In this document: positions 16,245 through 25,006 of the stretch, one piece after another | Numbering within the stretch: position 1 is the first letter of the stretch | Layout: every line of letters begins with the position of its first letter | Origin: Streptomyces sulfonofaciens | GTDB lineage: Bacteria > Actinomycetota > Actinomycetes > Streptomycetales > Streptomycetaceae | Direction: 5' to 3' | NCBI RefSeq assembly: GCF_014656295.1 | Contig: NZ_BNCD01000038.1 | Span: forward strand, 1-34,704 | DNA: 34,704 nt | The notes under the pieces: model-generated | What the model was told of the DNA's origin: nothing | The model's input: only the letters and a program-made list of their open reading frames with translations | Database searches by the model: none | Program-made: the position numbers and the translations under genes

Positions 16245-16452
16245 GGCGTAAGTCTCGCACCTCGGCGGACCACCGCCCTGCCGGGGTCCGCCGTGGGCCC
16301 GCCCGTCGCACCGGCTCCAGCGGTCGTCCCGCCCCTCCCCCGCGCCCCTTTCGCCACCGCGCCCGCCCCCTCACACCCCGCTCGGTACGCGCGTGTCCCG
16401 CTCGGTAGGGGCGCGCCACGCTCGACACGGGCTCGCCTCACGCGCGACACCG

Positions 16453-17847
16453 TCACGCGGCCCTGGGGCGCCCGTGCTCGGCCTCGATGGTGCGGTCCCG
16501 GCCCGCCAGGACGCCCACCAGGATCTGCGGCACCATGAGGCAGATCATCAGGGCGATCGGCAGCCCCCAGCCGCCGCTGTGCTGGTAGAGCACGCCCACC
16601 AGCAGCGGGCCCGGGATGGAGATCAGATAGCCGACGCTCTGGGCGAACGCCGAGAGCTGGGCGACTCCAGCGCCGGTCCTGGCGCGCATGCCGACCATGG
16701 TGAGGGCCAACGGGAACGCGCATCCGGAGAGGCCGAGCAGCACCGCCCAGAGCAGGGCGCCGCCCGCGGGGGCGAGGTAGAGCCCGACGTACCCGGCGAG
16801 ACCGCACACGCCGAGAACCACCACGATGGGGCCCTGGTGCGGAAGGCGGGTGGCCATCCGGGGGATCACGAAGGCAAGCGGCACGGCTATCACCATGGTG
16901 AGGGCCAGCAGCAGGCCGGCGGTGCCCGCCGAGACCCCCGCGTCCCGGAAGATCTGCGGCATCCAGCCCATCGTGATGTAGGCGCTGGATGCCTGCAGGC
17001 CGAAGAAGACGCCGAGCGACCAGGCGATCCGGCTGCGGGTGATCCGCAGCCCGGCCCCGGCGTGCCCGTCGGGGGTGCGGGCCGCCGGGGGTCCCTCCTG
17101 GGCGGCGGGCCCGCGATCGTGCTCCTCAGGGGCGTGCGGCCGGGTGGCTCGGGGGCCGTCCTCGGCCCGGCCCGGGCCGCCGGCCGACTCGGGGAGGCCG
17201 CCGTCGCGATGGCGTACGAGGGGGATCCAGGAGAGCGCCGCGATGCCGGCGAGCCCGGCCCAGATCCCTAGCCCTGAACGCCACCCGCCGCCCAGGGCGT
17301 CGGTGACGGGGACGGTCACGGCGGCGGCCACCGAGGTGCCCAGGGACAGTGCCATGGAGTACAGCCCGGTCATGGATCCGACCCGGTCGGGGAACCAGCG
17401 CTTGACGATGACCGGCATCAGCACGTTGCTGACGGCGATGCCCATCAGGGCCAGTGCGCTGGCGGCCAGGAAGAGCGCCGTGCCGCCCGCGAAGGGCCGC
17501 AGTGCAAGGCCCGCGGTGACCGCCGCCATACCCGCGCACACCACGGCGCCGGGGCCGAAGCGGCGGGCCAGGCGGGGGGCCGTGATGCCGAAGACCGCGA
17601 AGCAGAGCGGCGGCACGGAGGTCAGCAGTCCAGCGACGCTGCCGCTCATGCCGAGGCTGTCCCTGACGTCCTGGAGGAGTGCGCCGAGGCTGGTGATGGC
17701 GGGCCGCAGGTTGAGCGCCGCCAGGACGATGCCCACGATCAGCAGCCGGGTCAGCCACGTGGGAGGCGCGGGCGGACGGTGCGGTGTGCCGGCGGGTATC
17801 GGCGCCTGTGCCGTCACACGGCTCTCACGGGTTTCCTCTGCTGCCAT
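16453..17847 (-). CDS. CynX/NimT family MFS transporter
   Basis: A 464-residue major facilitator with about twelve hydrophobic spans in two halves split by a long hydrophilic Pro/Gly/Arg-rich loop (about 211-272). The NLRPAITSLG segment (46-55) after the first span is typical of the CynX/NimT branch (cyanate or nitroimidazole-type transporters). The substrate here is unknown. A 30-residue soluble N-terminus precedes span 1. Start ATG 17847 has no Shine-Dalgarno; instead TATGAT ends 6 bases before it, pointing to a leaderless mRNA. The divergent FadR-type gene and the palindrome between them suggest it is repressed by that regulator. Confidence 0.92.
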   Translation of the reverse strand: MAAEETRESRVTAQAPIPAGTPHRPPAPPTWLTRLLIVGIVLAALNLRPAITSLGALLQDVRDSLGMSGSVAGLLTSVPPLCFAVFGITAPRLARRFGPGAVVCAGMAAVTAGLALRPFAGGTALFLAASALALMGIAVSNVLMPVIVKRWFPDRVGSMTGLYSMALSLGTSVAAAVTVPVTDALGGGWRSGLGIWAGLAGIAALSWIPLVRHRDGGLPESAGGPGRAEDGPRATRPHAPEEHDRGPAAQEGPPAARTPDGHAGAGLRITRSRIAWSLGVFFGLQASSAYITMGWMPQIFRDAGVSAGTAGLLLALTMVIAVPLAFVIPRMATRLPHQGPIVVVLGVCGLAGYVGLYLAPAGGALLWAVLLGLSGCAFPLALTMVGMRARTGAGVAQLSAFAQSVGYLISIPGPLLVGVLYQHSGGWGLPIALMICLMVPQILVGVLAGRDRTIEAEHGRPRAA

Positions 17848-17853
17848 GCGGTC

Positions 17854-17876
17854 ATCATAGAATCATGGGATGATTA
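17854..17876. promoter_or_regulatory. Overlapping divergent promoters with a GntR-type operator
   Basis: AATCAT-GGG-ATGATT (17861-17875) is a perfect inverted repeat. TATGAT on the minus strand (17859-17854) ends 6 bases before the transporter ATG; TAGAAT on the plus strand (17858-17863) is a -10 candidate for the regulator gene. The palindrome overlaps TAGAAT and abuts TATGAT, so one bound dimer could block both. The -35 boxes are poor. Confidence 0.7.
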
Positions 17877-17907
17877 GGCGTACCCGAGTGCGAAGCACCG
17901 TGCTGCC

Positions 17908-18618
17908 ATGCCGCTGAGCCACCCCCGCCGATCGGCGCTGTCCGAGCAGGTCATCGCCGGGCTACGGGCCCAGATCGTCTCGGGCGAGTGGCCCGTGGGC
18001 TCGCGTATCCCCACCGAGCCGGAGCTGGTCGAGCAGCTCGGCGTGGCCCGCAACACGGTCCGTGAGGCGGTCCGTGCCCTGGCGCACAACGGCCTGCTGG
18101 ACATCCGCCAGGGATCGGGCACCTATGTGATCGCCACCAGTGAGCTCGCGGGGGTGATGCACCGCAGGTTCGCCGGCGCCGACCCGCGGCACGTCGCCGA
18201 GCTGCGTGCCTCACTGGAGTCGAGCGCGGCCGAGCTGGCCGCCGAGCGGCGCACCGAGCGCGATCTCAAGCAGTTGGACGCGCTGCTGCTGCGCCGTGAG
18301 GAGGCGTGGGACTCGGGGGACGCGGAGGCGTTCGTGACGGCCGACACCACCTTCCACATGGCAGTGGTGGCGGCCTCGCACAACGACGTCATGACGGCGC
18401 TCTACGCCGATCTCGGGGAGGTGCTGCGGGAGTGGCTGCGCGGGGACGTGGGCCAGGTGCTCGCCCCGGAGACCCACATGGACCACGCTCCCCTGGTCGA
18501 CGCGATCCGCACGGGCGACGCCAGGACCGCCGCGGCGCAGGCGGCCGGGTACCCGCTCCAGTGCCGCCCCGGCAGATGGCAGGCGCCCGGCACGGGACAG
18601 GGGGCTTCGGAGGGCTGA
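17908..18618 (+). CDS. FadR-subfamily GntR transcriptional regulator
   Basis: A 236-residue regulator. The winged helix-turn-helix (about 8-75) has LSEQVIAGLRAQIVSGEWPVGSRIPTEPELVEQLGVARNTVREAVRAL and the wing GSGTYV. The FCD ligand domain (about 88-215) has the metal-type residues in ADTTFHMAVVAASHN and H-APLVDAI. The last FCD helix is unusual: instead of the common xxMxxHL ending it reads AAGYPLQC and then a Gly/Pro tail, so one expected His is missing. The ATG at 17908 lacks a clear ribosome site. It very probably autoregulates and represses the divergent MFS transporter through the palindrome at 17861-17875; the effector is unknown. Confidence 0.93.
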   Translation: MPLSHPRRSALSEQVIAGLRAQIVSGEWPVGSRIPTEPELVEQLGVARNTVREAVRALAHNGLLDIRQGSGTYVIATSELAGVMHRRFAGADPRHVAELRASLESSAAELAAERRTERDLKQLDALLLRREEAWDSGDAEAFVTADTTFHMAVVAASHNDVMTALYADLGEVLREWLRGDVGQVLAPETHMDHAPLVDAIRTGDARTAAAQAAGYPLQCRPGRWQAPGTGQGASEG

Positions 18619-18723
18619 CAGGGTGCGCGCACGGTGCGCCGGAGGGCCGTGTCCGCATCGGGGGAGGACCACGCCCGCGTTGCGGGAGGGCCGTGTCCGG
18701 CAGCAGAACCCGGCAGGGGATCG

Positions 18724-18755
18724 CGCCCGCCCGGGCCGCTCGACCCGGGCGGGCG
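18724..18755. terminator. Bidirectional terminator hairpin
   Basis: Arms 18724-18735 and 18744-18755 pair over 12 bp with loop CCGCTCGA, between the convergent regulator and fabI genes. Confidence 0.85.
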
Positions 18756-18764
18756 TGGACGCGC

Positions 18765-19532
18765 CTAGGCGCCGATCGCGTGCACGCCGCCGTCGACGTG
18801 GACGATCTCGCCCGTGGTCTTCGGGAACCAGTCCGACAGCAGTGCCACGATGCCGCGGGCGGCGGGCTCCGGGTCGCTCAGCTCCCACTCCAGGGGCGCG
18901 CGGTGGTCCCATACGGAGGCCAGCTCCGTGAAGCCGGGGATCGACTTCGCGGCCATCGAGCCGATCGGTCCGGCCGAGACCAGGTTGCAGCGGATGTTCT
19001 GCTTGCCCAGTTCACGGGCCATGTAGCGGTTGGTGGCCTCCAGGGCCGCCTTGGCCGGGCCCATCCAGTCGTACTGCGGCCAGGCGTAGCGCGCGTCGAA
19101 GGTGAGGCCGACGACGGAGCCGCCGTCCTGCATCAGCGGCAGGCAGGCCATGGTCAGCGACTTCAGGGAGTACGCCGAGACGTGCATGGCGGTGGCGACG
19201 GACTCGAAGGAGGTGTTGAGGAAGTTGCCGCCGAGGGCGTCCTGCGGGGCGAAGGCGACGGAGTGGACGACGCCGTCCAGACCGCCCAGCTCCGCGTGGA
19301 CCGCCTCCTCCAGCCCTGCCAGGTGCTCCTCGTTGGTGACGTCCACCTCGATGACCTTGGCGGGCCCGGGCAGCTTCTTGGCGATGCGCTGGGTCAGGGT
19401 GGGCCGGGGGAACGCGGTCAGGATGATCTCGGCGCCCTGCTCCTGGCAGAGCTTGGCGACATGGAAGGCGATGGACGACTCCATGAGCACCCCGGTGATC
19501 AGGATGCGCTTGCCGTCGAGGATTCCACTCAT
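18765..19532 (-). CDS. fabI: Enoyl-[acyl-carrier-protein] reductase (NADH), InhA-like
   Basis: A 255-residue SDR-fold enoyl-ACP reductase, the final step of each fatty acid elongation cycle (trans-2-enoyl-ACP to acyl-ACP). It has the FabI-type cofactor loop GVLMESSIAFHVA in place of the classic TGxxxGxG, DVTNEEH, and the catalytic Y154-x6-K161 (YDWMGPAKAAL), aligning with InhA Y158 and K165. The sequence around FDARYAWPQYDWM is closer to mycobacterial InhA than to E. coli FabI. It starts 5 bases after the fabG stop, so the two are certainly one operon. It would be the expected target of triclosan-type inhibitors. Confidence 0.95.
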   Translation of the reverse strand: MSGILDGKRILITGVLMESSIAFHVAKLCQEQGAEIILTAFPRPTLTQRIAKKLPGPAKVIEVDVTNEEHLAGLEEAVHAELGGLDGVVHSVAFAPQDALGGNFLNTSFESVATAMHVSAYSLKSLTMACLPLMQDGGSVVGLTFDARYAWPQYDWMGPAKAALEATNRYMARELGKQNIRCNLVSAGPIGSMAAKSIPGFTELASVWDHRAPLEWELSDPEPAARGIVALLSDWFPKTTGEIVHVDGGVHAIGA

Positions 19533-19537
19533 GGTCT

Positions 19538-20242
19538 TCAGTGCCCCATGCCCAATCCGCCGTCAACCGGAATGACGGCTCCAGTGATGTACGACGCCTC
19601 GTCCGAGGCAAGGAACCGCACGGCGGCGGCGATCTCCGAGGGCTGCGCGTAGCGGCCGAGCGGCACGGCGGAGACGATGTTCTCGCGCTGCTCCTCGGTG
19701 AGGACGCGCGTCATGTCGGTGTCCACGAACCCCGGCGCCACCACGTTGAAGGTGATGTTCCGCGAGCCCAGCTCGCGGGCGAGGGAGCGCGCGAAGCCCA
19801 CCAGACCGGCCTTCGAGGCGGCGTAGTTCGCCTGGCCCGCGGAGCCGTACAGGCCCACCACGGACGAGATCAGCACGACACGGCCCTTCTTGGCGCGCAG
19901 CATGGCGCGGTTGGCGCGCTTGACGACGCGGAAGGTGCCGGTGAGGTTGGTGTCGAGGACCGAGGTGAAGTCCTCCTCGGACATCCGCATCAGTAGCTGG
20001 TCCTTGGTGACCCCGGCGTTGGCGACGAGGACCTCGACGGGGCCCTGTTCCGCCTCGATCTCCTTGTACGCCTGCTCGACCTGCTCGGTGTCGGTGATGT
20101 CGCACCGCACGGCGAAGAAGCCCTCCGGCGGCTCTCCCGAGCGGTACGTGATCGCGACCTTGTCGCCCGCCTCGGCGAACGCATGGGCAATGGCCAGGCC
20201 GATGCCCCGGTTACCTCCAGTGACGAGAACCGAGCGGCTCAA
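19538..20242 (-). CDS. fabG: 3-oxoacyl-[acyl-carrier-protein] reductase
   Basis: A 234-residue classical SDR reducing 3-ketoacyl-ACP with NADPH. It has TGGNRGIG (8-15), NAGV (75-78) and the catalytic S127, Y140, K144 (YAASK), and ends GAVIPVDGGLGMGH. The best start is TTG at 20242: it gives the standard MSRSVLVTGG N-terminus and has AGGGTGAT upstream, whereas the longer frame (to 20440) adds non-family sequence. The rare TTG start may limit expression. It is the first gene of the fabG-fabI operon. Confidence 0.94.
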   Translation of the reverse strand: MSRSVLVTGGNRGIGLAIAHAFAEAGDKVAITYRSGEPPEGFFAVRCDITDTEQVEQAYKEIEAEQGPVEVLVANAGVTKDQLLMRMSEEDFTSVLDTNLTGTFRVVKRANRAMLRAKKGRVVLISSVVGLYGSAGQANYAASKAGLVGFARSLARELGSRNITFNVVAPGFVDTDMTRVLTEEQRENIVSAVPLGRYAQPSEIAAAVRFLASDEASYITGAVIPVDGGLGMGH

Positions 20243-20676
20243 CGGATCACCCTTTCCCTCTGCGGTCTGGTACACCAAAAACTTATCCGCCGCCGGCGCC
20301 CTCCGGAGAATCCGCGCCCCACAGTGGCTCGGTGACATGACTGTCGGGTCCCTACATATAAGGGTGCCGCCGCGGCTCGCAGAGGGGCACGAAGGCGCCG
20401 GGGCAGACCACCCGGGTCCGTCGGGCAGCGCCACGGACACACCGGCCGGGCAGGGGGCACGGCTCGTCGGGGTCGCACAAATCCAGCCACGCGCGCTTCG
20501 CTGACTACGCGCGCCGCCATGGCCGTGCGCGCGCTGTCACGGTCGCCGTGGCGCCGTGGCGAGCACGGTCACGCTGTCGACGCAGGGTTATCCACAGCCC
20601 CCGCACGGCTCTCCGCATCGTGATTGACTTCCGCGTGGCCGCACCACCACGAAGCCATGTGAACAGGAGGCCGCTC
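20243..20676. other. 434-bp divergent region between fabG and tldD
   Basis: No gene. It has an AT-rich patch with TATATG on the minus strand (about 20353-20362), which could be a fabG -10, and a lone DnaA-box-like 9-mer at 20588-20596. The AGGAGG at 20665-20670 serves tldD. Several GCCGTGGCG-like short repeats occur near 20540-20575. Confidence 0.6.
20588..20596 (+). promoter_or_regulatory. Single DnaA-box-like 9-mer
   Basis: TTATCCACA, an exact match to the E. coli consensus box and close to the streptomycete TTGTCCACA. It stands alone 80 bp before the tldD start, so it is not an origin; it may be a regulatory DnaA site or chance. Confidence 0.35.
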
Positions 20677-22200
20677 GTGGCCCATGAGATCGATCAGTCG
20701 TTCCTGGCGCTCCCGCTGCGGGCTCTCGCCGACGCGGCGCTGGCCCGTGCACGTGCCCTGGGCGCGCAGCACGCCGACTTCCGTTTCGAGCGCGTGCGCA
20801 GTGCCTCGTGGCGGTTGCGTGACGCCAAGCCCGCCGGTTCCTCGGACACCACCGACCTCGGATACGCGGTCCGTGTGGTGCACGCCGGCACCTGGGGCTT
20901 CGCGGCGGGCGTGGACCTGACGACGGACGCAGCGGCCCAGGTGGCCGAGCAGGCCGTGGCCGTGGCGAAGCTGTCCGCGAAGGTGATCGAGGCGGCCGGG
21001 GCCGAGGCCGACGTCTCGCTCGCCGACGAGCCGGTGCACGCCGAGAAGACCTGGGTCTCCGCGTACGAGAAGGACCCCTTCTCCGTCCCCGACGAGGAGA
21101 AGAGCGCCCTGCTGGCCGACTGGAGCGCGCGCCTGCTGCGCGCCGAGGGCGTGGACCATGTCGACGCCACCCTCCTCACGGTCCATGAGAACAAGTTCTA
21201 CGCGGACACCGCGGGCACCGTCACCACCCAGCAGCGGGTGCGTCTGCACCCGCAGCTCACGGCGGTGGCGGTGGACGCGTCGAGCGGCGAGTTCGACTCG
21301 ATGCGCACCCTGGCGCCTCCGGTGGGGCGCGGCTGGGAGTACCTGACCGGCACCGGCTGGGACTGGGACGGCGAGCTGGCCGAGATCCCGGAGCTCCTCG
21401 CCGAGAAGATGCGTGCCCCCAGCGTGTCGGCGGGCGCGTACGACCTGGTGGTGGACCCGTCCAACCTCTGGCTGACCATCCACGAGTCGATCGGCCACGC
21501 CACCGAGCTGGACCGCGCACTCGGCTACGAGGCCGCCTACGCGGGCACCTCCTTCGCCACCTTCGACAAGCTCGGCACGCTCAGGTACGGCTCCGAGATC
21601 ATGAACGTGACCGGCGACAGGACCGCCGAGCACGGCCTCGCCACCATCGGGTACGACGACGAGGGCGTGGCCGCGCAGTCCTGGGACCTGGTCAAGGACG
21701 GCACCCTGGTCGGCTACCAGCTCGACCGCCGCATCGCCAGGCTCACCGGCTTCGACCGGTCGAACGGCTGCGCCTACGCCGACTCCCCGGAGCACGTCCC
21801 GGTGCAGCGCATGGCGAACGTCTCCCTCCAGCCGGACCCCGGCGGCCTCTCGACGGAGGACCTGATCGGAAGCGTGGACCGCGGCATCTACGTGGTCGGC
21901 GACCGCTCCTGGTCGATCGACATGCAGCGGTACAACTTCCAGTTCACCGGCCAGCGGTTCTTCCGCATCGAGAAGGGCCGACTCGCCGGCCAGTTGCGCG
22001 ACGTCGCCTACCAGGCGACGACGACCGACTTCTGGGGCTCGATGACCGCGGTGGGCGGCCCCCAGACCTATGTGCTGGGCGGGGCCTTCAACTGCGGGAA
22101 GGCCCAGCCGGGCCAGGTCGCGGCGGTCTCGCACGGCTGCCCGTCCGCCCTGTTCCGTGGCGTGAACATCCTCAATACGACGCAGGAGGCCGGTCGATGA
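20677..22200 (+). CDS. tldD: TldD-type metalloprotease subunit
   Basis: A 507-residue TldD/PmbA protein. The zinc motif HESIGH (H269, E270, H274) and the C-terminal cysteine C473 in GGAFNCGKAQPGQ match the HExxxH...C ligand set of E. coli TldD, so this is the catalytic half. TldD pairs with TldE/PmbA into a barrel-shaped protease that trims unfolded peptides, including RiPP precursors and the CcdA antitoxin in known cases. The GTG at 20677 has AGGAGG six bases upstream; an upstream in-frame GTG (20659) has none. The stop overlaps the next start by four bases (ATGA), so the two subunits are made in step. Confidence 0.95.
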   Translation: MAHEIDQSFLALPLRALADAALARARALGAQHADFRFERVRSASWRLRDAKPAGSSDTTDLGYAVRVVHAGTWGFAAGVDLTTDAAAQVAEQAVAVAKLSAKVIEAAGAEADVSLADEPVHAEKTWVSAYEKDPFSVPDEEKSALLADWSARLLRAEGVDHVDATLLTVHENKFYADTAGTVTTQQRVRLHPQLTAVAVDASSGEFDSMRTLAPPVGRGWEYLTGTGWDWDGELAEIPELLAEKMRAPSVSAGAYDLVVDPSNLWLTIHESIGHATELDRALGYEAAYAGTSFATFDKLGTLRYGSEIMNVTGDRTAEHGLATIGYDDEGVAAQSWDLVKDGTLVGYQLDRRIARLTGFDRSNGCAYADSPEHVPVQRMANVSLQPDPGGLSTEDLIGSVDRGIYVVGDRSWSIDMQRYNFQFTGQRFFRIEKGRLAGQLRDVAYQATTTDFWGSMTAVGGPQTYVLGGAFNCGKAQPGQVAAVSHGCPSALFRGVNILNTTQEAGR

Positions 22201-23606
22201 CCCCCACGCACACCCCCCGCGCGAACAAGCCGTACGAGGTCGTCGAGCGCGCCCTGGAGCTGTCCCGGGCCGACGGCTGCGTGGTGATCGCGGACGAGCA
22301 CTCCTCGGCGAACCTCCGCTGGGCGGGCAATGTCCTGACCACCAACGGCGTCACCCGCGGCCGTACGCTCACGGTGATCGCCACCGTGGACGGCGCCCAG
22401 GGCACGTCCTCCGGTGTGGTGTCCCGCTCGGCCGTCACCGCGGACGATCTCGAACCGCTGGTCCGTGCCGCCGAGGCCGCCGCCCGCGGCGCAGGACCCG
22501 CCGAGGACGCCCAGCCGCTGGTCTCCGGGGCCGACCCGTCCCCCGACTTCACGGACGATCCGGCCGAGACGTCCTCCAGCGTCTTCGCGGAGTTCGCGCC
22601 CGCGCTCGGCGAGTCCTTCGCCCGGGCCCGCGCGGGCGGCCGCGAGCTGTACGGGTTCGCCCACCACGAGATCGTCTCCAGCTACCTGGGCACGTCGACG
22701 GGCCTCAGGCTGCGGCACGACCAGCCGACCGGCACCCTGGAGCTGAACGCGAAGTCCCCTGACTTCGGGCGCTCGGCATGGGCGGGCCGTGCCACCCGCG
22801 ACTTCAAGGACGTCGACCCCGCCGCGCTCGACGCGGACCTCGCGCAGCGCCTGCGCTGGGCCGAGCGCCCCGTCGAACTGCCCGCCGGCCGGTACCAGAC
22901 GCTGCTGCCGCCCACCGCTGTCGCGGACCTGCTGATCTACCAGTTGTGGTCGTCCTCGGCCCGGGACGCCGCAGAGGGGCGCACGGTCTTCTCCAAACCG
23001 GGCGGCGGTACCCGCCTCGGCGAGCGGCTCGCCGAGCTGCCGCTCACGCTGCGCAGCGACCCGCACGAGCCGGGCCTGGAGTCGGCACCCTTCGTACTGG
23101 CGCACTCCTCGGGCGAGGACACATCGGTGTTCGACAACGGCCTGCCCCTGTCGAACACGGAGTGGGTGCGCCGGGGCGAGCTGGCGCATCTGCTCACCAC
23201 CCGGCACAGCGCGGGCCTGACGGGGCTGCCGGTCGCCCCCGCCGTCGACAATCTGGTGCTGGAGGGCGGCACGGACCGCTCCCTGGACGAGATGGTCGCG
23301 GCGACCACCGGGCGCGCCCTGCTGCTGACCTGCCTGTGGTACATCCGCGAGGTCGACCCCGCGACACTCCTGCTGACCGGTCTCACCAGGGACGGTGTGT
23401 ACCTCGTGGAGGACGGCGAGGTCATCGGCGCGGTAAACAATTTCAGGTTCAACGAGTCGCCGGTGGACGTGCTCGGGCGTGCGGTGGAGGCCGGGCGCAC
23501 CGAGAAGACGCTGCCGCGCGAGTGGAGCGACTGGTTCACCAGGACCGCGATGCCGGCCCTGCGCGTGCCGGACTTCAACATGAGCTCGGTCAGCAAGGGC
23601 GTGTGA
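22197..23606 (+). CDS. tldE: TldE/PmbA-type protease subunit
   Basis: A 469-residue TldD/PmbA family member lacking the HExxxH motif, therefore the non-metal TldE/PmbA partner. It has the N-terminal ADGCVVIADEHSSANLRWAGN segment and a C-terminal domain ending in LLLTGLTRDGVYLVEDGEVIGAVNNFRFNESP. The ATG overlaps the tldD stop (22197-22200). The target peptide is unknown; no precursor peptide, radical SAM or RiPP cluster is visible here, so it is probably a housekeeping peptide-processing pair. Confidence 0.94.
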   Translation: MTPTHTPRANKPYEVVERALELSRADGCVVIADEHSSANLRWAGNVLTTNGVTRGRTLTVIATVDGAQGTSSGVVSRSAVTADDLEPLVRAAEAAARGAGPAEDAQPLVSGADPSPDFTDDPAETSSSVFAEFAPALGESFARARAGGRELYGFAHHEIVSSYLGTSTGLRLRHDQPTGTLELNAKSPDFGRSAWAGRATRDFKDVDPAALDADLAQRLRWAERPVELPAGRYQTLLPPTAVADLLIYQLWSSSARDAAEGRTVFSKPGGGTRLGERLAELPLTLRSDPHEPGLESAPFVLAHSSGEDTSVFDNGLPLSNTEWVRRGELAHLLTTRHSAGLTGLPVAPAVDNLVLEGGTDRSLDEMVAATTGRALLLTCLWYIREVDPATLLLTGLTRDGVYLVEDGEVIGAVNNFRFNESPVDVLGRAVEAGRTEKTLPREWSDWFTRTAMPALRVPDFNMSSVSKGV

Positions 23607-23737
23607 CCTTCTCCGGGCCTCATAGACTGGCTGGGGCCCGGAGCATCGCGGGCACCGCACCTGATGTATGGACGACGGGGCCGGTTCCGCCCGGGATGCG
23701 GACCGCCCGTTTCACCTGATGAAGGAGACACAGGACC

Positions 23738-25006
23738 GTGACGGACATCGTCGACGAGCTGAAGTGGCGGGGGCTGTTCGCCCTCTCCACGGACGAGGAC
23801 GCATTGCGCAAGGCGCTCGCGGGCGGTCCCCTCACGTTCTATTGCGGCTTCGACCCCACGGCGCCCAGTCTGCATGTGGGCCATCTGGTGCAGGTGCTCA
23901 CCGTCCGCCGGCTCCAGCAGGCCGGGCACCGGCCGCTGGCGCTGGTCGGCGGGGCCACCGGCCTGATCGGCGACCCTCGCCCCACCGCGGAGCGCACGCT
24001 GAACCCGCCGGAGACGGTCGCGGGCTGGGTGGACAAGCTGCGCCACCAGATCGAGCCGTTCCTCTCCTTCGAGGGGGAGAACGCCGCGCGGATGGTGAAC
24101 AACCTGGACTGGACGGCCGGCCTCACTGCGATCGAGTTCCTGCGGGACATCGGCAAGCACTTCCGCGTCAACAAGATGCTCACCAAGGACTCCGTGGCCC
24201 GCCGGCTGGAGTCCGACCAGGGCATCAGCTACACGGAGTTCAGCTACCAGATCCTCCAGGGCATGGACTTCCTCCAGCTCTACCGGCGCTACGGCTGCGT
24301 CCTCCAGCAGGGCGGCAGCGACCAGTGGGGCAACCTCACCGCGGGGCTGGACCTGATCCACCGGCTGGAGCCCGGCGCCGAGGTGCATGCGCTGGCGACC
24401 CCGCTGATGACCAAGGCGGACGGCACCAAGTTCGGCAAGACCGAGGGCGGGGCCGTCTGGCTGGACCCGGAGATGACCACGCCGTACGCGTTCTACCAGT
24501 TCTGGCTGAACGTCGACGACCGGGACATCTCCGCCTACCAGCGCATCCTCAGCTTCAAGGGCCGTGCCGAGTTGGAGGAGCTGGAGCGGCAGACGCAGGA
24601 GCGTCCGCAGGCGCGTGCGGCGCAGCGGTCGCTGGCCGAGGAGCTGACGACACTGGTGCACGGCCCGCAGCAGTGCGCGGCGGTGATCGCCGCGTCGAAG
24701 GCGCTGTTCGGGCAGGGCGACCTGGCCGCTCTGGACGAGTCGACGCTGTCCGCGGCGCTCGCGGAGGTGCCGCACACCCGGGTGTCCACGCTCGGCCCGG
24801 TGGTGGACCTGCTCGCCGAGGTGGGCCTAGCGCCCAGCAAGTCCGCCGCCCGCCGCACGATCAAGGAGGGCGGGGCGTACGTGAACAACACCAAGGTCAC
24901 CGCCGAGGAGCACGTCCCCGGTTCCGGGGACCTGCTGCACGGCAGGTGGCTGCTGCTGCGCCGCGGCAAGCGGAACCTGGCGGCGGTCGAGGTCGTCGGT
25001 GGCTGA
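23738..25006 (+). CDS. tyrS: Tyrosyl-tRNA synthetase
   Basis: A 422-residue class I TyrRS charging tRNA-Tyr. The Rossmann catalytic core has the HIGH-like HVGH (46-49), the tyrosine-pocket FYCGFDPTAPS, SDQWGN (194-199) and the KMSKS-equivalent KFGKT (231-235). A C-terminal S4 RNA-binding domain (about 350-417, with PSKSAARRTIKEGGAYVNN) completes the bacterial TyrS layout. The GTG start follows AAGGAG by 10 bases. The 131-bp gap after tldE contains TAGACT near 23625, a possible -10; no T-box leader is present. A 16-pair hairpin follows 8 bp after the stop. Confidence 0.97.
   Translation: MTDIVDELKWRGLFALSTDEDALRKALAGGPLTFYCGFDPTAPSLHVGHLVQVLTVRRLQQAGHRPLALVGGATGLIGDPRPTAERTLNPPETVAGWVDKLRHQIEPFLSFEGENAARMVNNLDWTAGLTAIEFLRDIGKHFRVNKMLTKDSVARRLESDQGISYTEFSYQILQGMDFLQLYRRYGCVLQQGGSDQWGNLTAGLDLIHRLEPGAEVHALATPLMTKADGTKFGKTEGGAVWLDPEMTTPYAFYQFWLNVDDRDISAYQRILSFKGRAELEELERQTQERPQARAAQRSLAEELTTLVHGPQQCAAVIAASKALFGQGDLAALDESTLSAALAEVPHTRVSTLGPVVDLLAEVGLAPSKSAARRTIKEGGAYVNNTKVTAEEHVPGSGDLLHGRWLLLRRGKRNLAAVEVVGG

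Noticed and set aside
20588..20596. Replication origin
   Set aside because: One DnaA box, no cluster, no AT-rich unwinding region, no dnaA/dnaN genes nearby.
23607..23737. T-box leader for tyrS
   Set aside because: The gap is only 131 bp and has no specifier-loop or antiterminator structure.
20569..24775. Long open frames antisense to tldD, tldE and tyrS (20569-22134, 22068-23660, 22937-24775)
   Set aside because: They are third-position GC shadows of strongly recognised genes; their translations are low-complexity and match no family.
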